DNA of 12,225 nt from Phascolarctobacterium sp. GTDB lineage: Bacteria; Bacillota; Negativicutes; Acidaminococcales; Acidaminococcaceae. The DNA lies in the NCBI GenBank assembly GCA_022718015.1, contig JAIHZV010000014.1, forward strand, positions 1-12,225, given 5' to 3'. Position numbers and translations under genes: made by a program. How positions within the stretch are numbered: position 1 is the first letter of the stretch; every line of letters begins with the position of its first letter. The notes beneath the pieces are model-generated. The model ran no database searches. It saw only the letters and a list, made by a program, of their open reading frames with translations, and had not been told where the DNA came from. Positions 6,377 through 12,225 of the stretch are shown here, one piece after another.

Positions 6377-8256
6377 TATGCCTGCACCTCCCCGTTTTCA
6401 TATGCGTCCTTATAATCGACAATCTTCACGCCCAGCTTTTGGCATACGCCGCAGCCAGTGCAGCTCGTGCGGCGGCAGTCATGCGTAAGCTGCTGTGCAT
6501 ACGCCTTCTGCCATTCGTTCCAGAGGAAACGGCGGCTGACGCCCGGAGAAACGTGCTCCCACGGGAAGGCTTCATGCTCTCCGCGCTCACGCGCTGCATA
6601 AAAGTCCTTATCCAGGCCTGCCTCCTCGATAGCCTCGCACCAGCGCTCATAGGAGAAGCAATCGCTCCAGCCATCGAAGCGTGCGCCCTTCTGCCATGCC
6701 AAAAGCAGTGCCTTGCCTACGCGGCGGTCGCCACGGGCAAAAACAGCCTCGATAATGCCGGTTTTGCCATCGTGATAGTTCAGCGTAATATTTTTATATT
6801 TCTTGATTTCGTCCTTCAGCAGGAACTGCTTACGGCGAATAGTTTCCAAATCGTTCTGCGCAAACCACTGGAAGGCGGTGTACGGCTTCGGCACGAAGGA
6901 GGAAGCGCTGACGGTTACTCGGCAGCCACGCTTGCCCGTTACCTGGAAATATTTGTACTGCACCTTACGCGCAAGGTCAGCAATCGCCAGAATATCCTCG
7001 TCCGTTTCATACGGCAGACCAATCATGAAGTACAGCTTCACACTGCTCCAGCCGGATTCAAAGGCCGCGCCGACAGCGTTCATGAGGTCCTCCTCAGTAA
7101 CGCCCTTGTTGATAACATCGCGCATCTTCTGACTGCCTGCCTCCGGTGCGAAGGTCAGACCACTCTTGCGCACAGCCTGCACCTCCTTGGCGATAGCCAC
7201 GCAGAAGCTGTCGATACGCAGCGAGGGCAGCGAAACGCTTACGCGGTCGTCCTTAAACTCGCTGATCATATTATGTACGAGCGGTGCCAGACAGGAATAA
7301 TCGGCGCTGGAAAGAGAAACCAGGCTGATTTCGTTATAGCCGGTATTGTCGACCAGCTTACGCGACAAATCCATGAGCACCTCAGGCTTACGCTCGCGTA
7401 CAGGACGATAAACCATGCCTGCATGACAGAAGCGGCAGCCACGGCTGCAGCCACGGAAAACCTCCAGCATAATGCGGTCATGTACAATTTCGCCAAAGGG
7501 CACAATCGGCGCAGTTGGGAAATCAACGCTGTTCATATCCTCAACAACGCGCTTTTCAATTACTGCCGGAATATCCTCACGCAGCGGCCTGATGGCCTTG
7601 AAGGTTCCGTCCTCATTATATTCAGCTGCATAGAAGGAGGGCACATAAATACCCTTGATTTTAGCCACGCGCTGCAAAAACTCCTGGCGTCCGCCCAGCT
7701 TGCCCTCGCGCTTCCATGCCTTATAGCAGCGCATAACCTCGATGAGAACCTCCTCGCCCTCGCCGATAATAGCAAAGTCGAAGAAGTCTGCCAGCGGCTC
7801 CGGATTATAAACGCAGGGACCGCCGACGATAACGAAAGGATCGTTATCGGTACGCTCTGCCTGCAGCAGCGGAACGCCGCCCAGGTCGAGCATATTTAAA
7901 ATATTCGTGTAGGACAGCTCATATTGCAGCGTAAAGCCTACTATATCGCACTCGCTGAGTGCTTTTTTTGTTTCCAGCGTCGTCAGCACGATGTCGCGTT
8001 CGCGCATCTTTGCTTCCAAATCAATCCACGGCGCGTAGACACGCTCAGCTGCTACGCCCTGCTCCTTGTTGAGCAGATGGTAGAGAATCTTGAAGCCAAG
8101 ATAGCTCATGCCCACCTCATACACATCGGGGAAAGCCAGAGCAATCGTCGCTTCCACCTCGTCAGCAGGCTTCACAATGCTGCTGAACTCGCCTCCGGTA
8201 TAACGGGCAGGCTTCTGGACGCTGCTTAAAATATCTATAGTCAGGTCTTTCTTCAT
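6376..8256 (-). CDS. TIGR03960-family B12-binding-like radical SAM protein
   Basis: 626 residues. The N-terminal 170 residues resemble a cobalamin-binding-type Rossmann fold (YEVGMSYLGFKILYHLLN at 46-63, VIVGGPCVYNPEP at 142-154, IIGEGEE at 163-169). The radical SAM core begins at about 262 with FRGCSRGCRFCHAG, whose C270, C274 and C277 are the CxxxCxxC ligands of the SAM-binding 4Fe-4S cluster. The C-terminus carries a second cysteine group, DCRRTSCTGCGVC (C594, C599, C602, C605), which could bind another cluster. No classic DxHxxG B12 motif was seen in the N-terminal domain, so cobalamin binding is doubtful. The ATG at 8256 has GAGGAGA about 8 bases upstream, 14 bp after rodA. Substrate unknown; the family is conserved beside cell-shape and ribosome-related genes. 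Confidence 0.93.
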   Translation of the reverse strand: MKKDLTIDILSSVQKPARYTGGEFSSIVKPADEVEATIALAFPDVYEVGMSYLGFKILYHLLNKEQGVAAERVYAPWIDLEAKMRERDIVLTTLETKKALSECDIVGFTLQYELSYTNILNMLDLGGVPLLQAERTDNDPFVIVGGPCVYNPEPLADFFDFAIIGEGEEVLIEVMRCYKAWKREGKLGGRQEFLQRVAKIKGIYVPSFYAAEYNEDGTFKAIRPLREDIPAVIEKRVVEDMNSVDFPTAPIVPFGEIVHDRIMLEVFRGCSRGCRFCHAGMVYRPVRERKPEVLMDLSRKLVDNTGYNEISLVSLSSADYSCLAPLVHNMISEFKDDRVSVSLPSLRIDSFCVAIAKEVQAVRKSGLTFAPEAGSQKMRDVINKGVTEEDLMNAVGAAFESGWSSVKLYFMIGLPYETDEDILAIADLARKVQYKYFQVTGKRGCRVTVSASSFVPKPYTAFQWFAQNDLETIRRKQFLLKDEIKKYKNITLNYHDGKTGIIEAVFARGDRRVGKALLLAWQKGARFDGWSDCFSYERWCEAIEEAGLDKDFYAARERGEHEAFPWEHVSPGVSRRFLWNEWQKAYAQQLTHDCRRTSCTGCGVCQKLGVKIVDYKDAYENGEVQA

Positions 8257-8270
8257 TAAAATTTTCTCCT

Positions 8271-9377
8271 CTAGAACTGTAAATTTTTCTTACGTACCTT
8301 CACATTCAACAAAATCGCCACTAGCATCAGATTTGTTGTCAGTGAGCTTACGCCATAGCTCAAAAACGGCAGCGGCACGCCTGTTACCGGCATAATGCCT
8401 GCTGTCATACCGATGTTGACCATGACATGAAACATAAACATCGACGTTACGCCTGTCGCCAAAAGCATGCCGAAGGTGTCGTCCGCATCCAGCGCAATGG
8501 CAATTCCGCGCCAGATGATAATCAGATACATGCAAATAATGAACACCGTACCGATGAAGCCAAATTCCTCCCCGGCCACGGCAAAAATAAAGTCTGTATG
8601 GTTCTCCGGCAAAAAGTTCAGCTGGCTCTGCGTGCCTGCCAGCCAGCCCTTGCCCAAGAAGCCGCCGCTGCCAATCGCAATCTTCGACTGGATAACGTGG
8701 TAGCCGCTGCCAAAGGGGTCAAGCTCCGGGTTCAGGAAAACGCGGATACGGTTCTTCTGATAATCCTTGAGAATCAGCCAGAACACAGGCAGCAAAGCGA
8801 CAAACGCCAGGCCAAGGCGGAAAAACCATTTATATTTAAAGCCGCTGACAAAAATCATGCCGACAAGAATCGCGATAAAGGTCAGCGAGGTGCCCAGGTC
8901 AGGCTGACGCATAACCAAAACAAACGGCACCAGAATATAGGCAAAGACCGGCAGATAATCCTTAAATTCCTCCAGCCACTCGATGCGCTTATCCATAAAC
9001 GTCGCCAAGCAGATAATCAAAAACACCTTGGCAAATTCACTCGGCTGAAAGGACAGCGAGCCAATCTGAATCCAGCGCTGCGCACCAAGCTGGCTATGTC
9101 CGACGAACATAACGATGAGCAGCAGAATAATATTAAAGATATACAGCTTGCTGGCGTAGTTTTTCAGCACATGATAATCAAAGGTCAGCGACACAGAAAC
9201 GAGCAGAATGCCAAAGGCCATGAACATGCTCTGGCGCTGCACATGCCACGCCTTGCCTGTGCTTAAAGCAAAGGAATGTGTAGCACTGTCGATAAGACCT
9301 AGACCACAGGCCATGAGAATAACCACAGCACTGATAAGCCACCAGTCAAGGTTTTTCAGGATACGTTTAAAATCCAC
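8271..9377 (-). CDS. rodA: Rod-shape-determining peptidoglycan glycosyltransferase RodA
   Basis: 368-residue SEDS-family polymerase of the inner membrane. It extends glycan strands from lipid II during side-wall growth, working with PBP2. About ten membrane segments are visible. Family motifs are GAQRWIQIGSLSFQPSEFAK (98-117), RQPDLGTS (157-164), GSGGFLGKGWLAGTQSQLNF (236-255) and PENHTDFIFAVAGEEFG (257-273) with the catalytic-type Asp at 262. Near the C-terminus the usual SYGGSS reads SYGVSS (Val at 343). The start is GTG at 9377, with AAGGAG six bases upstream and no in-frame ATG nearby. It follows mrdA by 19 bp, the normal partner order. Confidence 0.95.
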   Translation of the reverse strand: MDFKRILKNLDWWLISAVVILMACGLGLIDSATHSFALSTGKAWHVQRQSMFMAFGILLVSVSLTFDYHVLKNYASKLYIFNIILLLIVMFVGHSQLGAQRWIQIGSLSFQPSEFAKVFLIICLATFMDKRIEWLEEFKDYLPVFAYILVPFVLVMRQPDLGTSLTFIAILVGMIFVSGFKYKWFFRLGLAFVALLPVFWLILKDYQKNRIRVFLNPELDPFGSGYHVIQSKIAIGSGGFLGKGWLAGTQSQLNFLPENHTDFIFAVAGEEFGFIGTVFIICMYLIIIWRGIAIALDADDTFGMLLATGVTSMFMFHVMVNIGMTAGIMPVTGVPLPFLSYGVSSLTTNLMLVAILLNVKVRKKNLQF

Positions 9378-9396
9378 AATGTACTCCTTCCTTCAT

Positions 9397-11229
9397 CTAT
9401 TGCTGAACCTGCGCCGGCTCACTCTCCGGCTTCGGACGCGGCATATAGCCACGCTCCTGGAAAAATTCTTCAAAGGCTTTATAAACAATCGGACCGGCAG
9501 CCGTCGAACCAAAGCCGCCCTGCTCGACAATGCAGACCACGACAAGCTCAGGATTATCAACCGGGCCATAGGCTACGAACAGACCATGGTCGCGTCCATG
9601 CGAGTTCTCCGCTGTACCGGTCTTACCGGCAATTGCCTTCGGCAGACCGGAGAAGTACGAAGCCGTACCACCCTCCTGCGTCGTCGCACTCATGCCCATA
9701 CTGATATAGTCAATCGTCTGCTGCGATACGTCGATATGCTTGCCCGCATGACGCTTAGGCTTTTCAAACACCGAGCCGTCCACATTCAGAATGCTGTCGA
9801 CAAGATAAGGCTGATACTTCACGCCGCCGTTAGCGACAATGCTCAGCATAACCGCCAGCTGCATCGGCGTCGTCAGGTTGAAGCCCTGACCAATCGCTGC
9901 GTTGAAGGTGTCGCCGAGTCGCCAGTCCTCGTTCCAGATTTTGCGTTTAACCTCCTTGGCGGCCACAAGGCCCTTGCTTTCGCCGTCCAGGTCGATGCCT
10001 GTCTTTTCACCAAAGCCGTAGATGCGGGCATATTTAGCAATATTGTCAATGCCGACACGGTTGCCTAATTCATAGAAATATACGTTATCACTCATTGCCA
10101 GCGCCTTGATAAAGGTCAGCCAGCCCAGCACCTCGCCGCCGGCGTTGCCCATCGTCGGTACAAGCGGATGGAAGCCGCCGTCGAAAATAGGCTCGTCCAG
10201 ACCGACCTTCTTCAGCTCGAAGGCCGCACTGCCTGTGACAATCTTGAACGTCGAGCCAGGCGGATACTCGCCCGTGATAACCTTGTTGTTCATCGGATAG
10301 TTGGGATCATTATTTATAGAATTCCAGTTTTTAGACGAAATGCCATGCACGAACCAGTTGGGATCGTAGCCGGGACGGCTCACCATCGCGCGCACAGCGC
10401 CATTGCGCGGGTCGAGCGCCACAACTGCCGCTGCCCTTGCGCCCGGTGCAATACCGGAATTACGCAGATAAGCCAGATGCTTATCGGTAAACTTCTCCAG
10501 CTCTGCCTGCAGCTCATAATCCAGCGTCAGCTTCAGGCTCTTGCCCTGCACAGGCTGAATGGAATCGTAATGCTTGACGACATTGCCGCCAACGTCAACC
10601 TCCTCCATAAAGGCGCCGTCTACGCCGCGCAGATACTTGTCATAGCTTTTTTCCAAGCCTTCCTTGCCAACAATACTGCCCTGCGTAACGTCCTTGAACA
10701 GGTTTCTTTCCATTTCATATTCGCTGACCTCGCCCACATAGCCTAGGGCGTGTACAGCCAGCTCATGATAAGGATAATTGCGAATCGTCTGCACCGTCAG
10801 CATAACCTCCGGCATATAACGGCGCTGCTCCTCGATACGCGTCACCAGCTGGATATCCAGATTATTTTTGAGCATAATCGGCTCATAATAATTGGCGCTG
10901 GCCTCAATTTTTTTCTTGATGTCCTCCACGGGCATATCCAGCAGCGTGCTTAAACGCTGCAAGGTTTCCTCTTTATATTTCGACTGCTTTTGCAGCACCA
11001 CAGCATAGCCGGGCAGATTATTGACGAGGACCTTGCCCTCGCTGTCATAAATAAGTCCGCGCGGCGCACTGATTTTGGACTGACGCAGACGGTTGCCGTC
11101 AGACTGCTTGGCATAATAATCGCCTCGCCACAGCTGCAAATAGACCATGCGTCCTATCAGCACAGTAAACAACACTAGGCAGATAACCAGCATTACATGC
11201 AATCTGCCTGCCTGATTTCTCTCATCCAT
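9397..11229 (-). CDS. mrdA: Penicillin-binding protein 2, elongation-specific transpeptidase
   Basis: 610-residue class B PBP that cross-links peptidoglycan in the elongasome. A single N-terminal membrane anchor (about 11-32) is followed by the dimerisation/pedestal region (about 50-230) and the transpeptidase domain (about 260-590). Active-site motifs are complete: PGSTFK with the nucleophile Ser326 and Lys329, SDN at 380-382 and KTGTAEN from Lys536. Length is normal for PBP2 and the short C-terminal tail is proline/glutamate-rich. The ATG at 11229 is the only in-frame start nearby; its AAAGGAG lies about 13 bases upstream, rather far. It lies between mreD and rodA in the conserved order and needs RodA as glycosyltransferase partner. 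It would be a target of beta-lactams. Confidence 0.95.
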   Translation of the reverse strand: MDERNQAGRLHVMLVICLVLFTVLIGRMVYLQLWRGDYYAKQSDGNRLRQSKISAPRGLIYDSEGKVLVNNLPGYAVVLQKQSKYKEETLQRLSTLLDMPVEDIKKKIEASANYYEPIMLKNNLDIQLVTRIEEQRRYMPEVMLTVQTIRNYPYHELAVHALGYVGEVSEYEMERNLFKDVTQGSIVGKEGLEKSYDKYLRGVDGAFMEEVDVGGNVVKHYDSIQPVQGKSLKLTLDYELQAELEKFTDKHLAYLRNSGIAPGARAAAVVALDPRNGAVRAMVSRPGYDPNWFVHGISSKNWNSINNDPNYPMNNKVITGEYPPGSTFKIVTGSAAFELKKVGLDEPIFDGGFHPLVPTMGNAGGEVLGWLTFIKALAMSDNVYFYELGNRVGIDNIAKYARIYGFGEKTGIDLDGESKGLVAAKEVKRKIWNEDWRLGDTFNAAIGQGFNLTTPMQLAVMLSIVANGGVKYQPYLVDSILNVDGSVFEKPKRHAGKHIDVSQQTIDYISMGMSATTQEGGTASYFSGLPKAIAGKTGTAENSHGRDHGLFVAYGPVDNPELVVVCIVEQGGFGSTAAGPIVYKAFEEFFQERGYMPRPKPESEPAQVQQ

Positions 11230-11261
11230 GAGCTGCGTCTGTCTCCTTTCTTCTCTTCAAC

Positions 11262-11762
11262 CTAGTAGGAAATATCTTCCTTCTTAATCCATTCATATAC
11301 AAGCTTCACCAAAAGCACCACGGGCCAGACCAGCAAGACGTTGCCCAAGACAAAGCCCAGCGTGTCCCAGCAGTAGCTGAAAAATATATTCCAGCGGCCA
11401 TCTGCGCGAATCAGCGCCACCCACCAGTACACAAAGCGCAAAATCAGGCTGCACGTAGCAATCGCGCTCATATGGTAAAGAAAATTATCCTTAAAAACCT
11501 TTTCCTTCGTCATGCCTACAAGATAGCCGAACACAGCACGCGTCAGCATATAATAGCCAAAGGTGCTTACGCTCAGCGCATCCTGGAAAAAGCCCATCAG
11601 GCCGCCTGCTGTCGCACCTGCCTCAGGGCCGCGCTGCATGGCAAAAGCATAAATTGCCAAAAGCAGCAAATCGCATGAAAGCCAGCCTGTCATATATACT
11701 GATACCGAACCCTGCAAAAGCATCAAGAACAGAAACAGGACGGGCCAAATCAGTCTCCTCAT
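11262..11762 (-). CDS. mreD: Rod-shape-determining membrane protein MreD
   Basis: 166-residue, very hydrophobic protein with five or six membrane segments (about 4-24, 28-43, 70-85, 98-117 and 134-158, possibly 48-63). Length, the segment around AGGLMGFFQDALS and the position directly after mreC identify it as MreD, an inner-membrane part of the elongasome that links MreC to RodA/PBP2. The ATG overlaps the mreC stop by four bases (ATGA), so translation is probably coupled; GGAGG lies about 9 bases upstream. mrdA begins 32 bp downstream. Confidence 0.92.
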   Translation of the reverse strand: MRRLIWPVLFLFLMLLQGSVSVYMTGWLSCDLLLLAIYAFAMQRGPEAGATAGGLMGFFQDALSVSTFGYYMLTRAVFGYLVGMTKEKVFKDNFLYHMSAIATCSLILRFVYWWVALIRADGRWNIFFSYCWDTLGFVLGNVLLVWPVVLLVKLVYEWIKKEDISY

Positions 11763-12225
11763 TTTGCCTGTCCTCCCTGTACTGCGATTTTCGGTTGCGG
11801 CGTAAAGCTGGTGATAACAAGCACCTGCTCTACATCGGCAATATCAGCCGTCGGCTGCACCTCAGCCTCCTGCAAAAGACCAATGTTATCCATATTGGTA
11901 GAAGTAATCTTGCCAATCAAAATATCAGCCGGATGGCTGCCGCTGTAGCCACTGGTGACAATAATATCACCCTTATTCAGACTTGCGTCACGGAAAACGT
12001 GCTCCAACACAAGCGTGCCCTTCGTCGTGGCACTGCCCCCGACAACGCCTACAGCACGAGAATCCGCACGGATAACACGCGCACCAACGCGGCAGCGCGG
12101 CGAGCTAAGCAGCAGCACACGCGCATAATCATCATAAACCTCATCGACAATGCCGACCAAGCCATCATGCACAACCGCCATATCCGGCGCTAGGCCCTTG
12201 TCCTTGCCGACGTTGATATACATGC
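11759..12225 (-). CDS. mreC: Cell-shape protein MreC, C-terminal part (runs off right edge)
   Basis: 155 codons of the periplasmic beta-rich domain are present. Recognisable pieces are NVGKDKGLAPDMAVVHDGLV, the RVLLLSSPRCRVGARV region, DIIVTSGYSGSHPADILIGK and the end FTPQPKIAVQGGQAK. These match the C-terminal half of MreC, which forms filaments or a scaffold that activates PBP2 and RodA. The ATG at 12223 is almost certainly an internal methionine, because the membrane anchor and coiled coil of MreC come earlier and are missing. The reading frame is open to the edge. mreB would be expected further right. Confidence 0.9.
   Translation of the reverse strand, partial: MYINVGKDKGLAPDMAVVHDGLVGIVDEVYDDYARVLLLSSPRCRVGARVIRADSRAVGVVGGSATTKGTLVLEHVFRDASLNKGDIIVTSGYSGSHPADILIGKITSTNMDNIGLLQEAEVQPTADIADVEQVLVITSFTPQPKIAVQGGQAK

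Noticed and set aside
5621..6415. 264-codon open frame on the plus strand
   Set aside because: Antisense to the TIGR03936 gene and starting inside the terminator hairpin; no Shine-Dalgarno and no family resemblance.
6439..7899. 486-codon open frame on the plus strand
   Set aside because: Exactly antisense to the TIGR03960 radical SAM gene, whose protein has full family motifs. High G+C in this stretch removes stop codons from the other strand. No ribosome-binding site, and the translation has no recognisable domain.
8427..10068. Two overlapping plus-strand frames of 279 and 286 codons
   Set aside because: Antisense to rodA and mrdA; arginine/histidine/glutamine-rich translations typical of reversed G+C-rich coding DNA.
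12221..12223. ATG at 12223 as the start of mreC
   Set aside because: The frame is open to the window edge and the membrane anchor and coiled coil of MreC would be missing; this is an internal methionine.
1..12225. CRISPR arrays, tRNA or rRNA genes, insertion sequences
   Set aside because: No regularly spaced 25-40-bp repeats, no tRNA cloverleaf or rRNA-like stretch, and no transposase-like frame were seen on either strand.

Overview
The window looks like chromosomal DNA of a diderm Firmicute (class Negativicutes). The right part is a Firmicute-style rod-shape/elongasome operon followed by the radical-SAM pair TIGR03960/TIGR03936. The left part encodes a TonB-dependent outer-membrane receptor, which needs an outer membrane. 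That combination is the argument; no 16S or other marker is present, and a family-level placement (for example Acidaminococcaceae) would be a guess.

Right half (about 5669-12225, all minus strand, read right to left): mreC (5' end outside the window) - mreD - mrdA (PBP2) - rodA - TIGR03960 radical SAM protein - TIGR03936 partner. Junctions are 4-bp overlap, 32 bp, 19 bp, 14 bp and 1-bp overlap, so this is almost certainly one operon. MreC/MreD, PBP2 (transpeptidase) and RodA (glycosyltransferase) build lateral-wall peptidoglycan. The radical-SAM pair often travels with such clusters, but its function is not established. The operon ends at a hairpin at 5607-5643.

Left half (1-5606) is more accessory in character. 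A minus-strand AAA-ATPase-like/PD-(D/E)XK protein (3789-5462) has its own promoter and an odd leader with an 11-bp periodic repeat. A plus-strand MerR-family regulator (2846-3673) diverges from the TonB-dependent receptor (488-2695). The receptor promoter has the 19-bp -35/-10 spacing typical of MerR-activated promoters, and its -10 box nearly coincides with that of merR. Downstream of the receptor, after a second copy of the same hairpin, begins a NapH/CcoG-like polyferredoxin membrane protein (1-361, cut by the window edge).

The two hairpins (418-453 and 5607-5643) share 14 bp on the left arm and 32 bp on the right arm plus flank, in direct orientation. They bracket the receptor, regulator and ATPase genes. 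They may simply be a recurrent terminator family, or homology at which this 5.2-kb block was gained. The most interesting points are the MerR-type divergent promoter, the bracketing hairpin repeats, the 11-bp leader array, and an unexplained mosaic of short duplicated sequence at 3746-3780. I found no tRNA, rRNA, CRISPR array or transposase gene.
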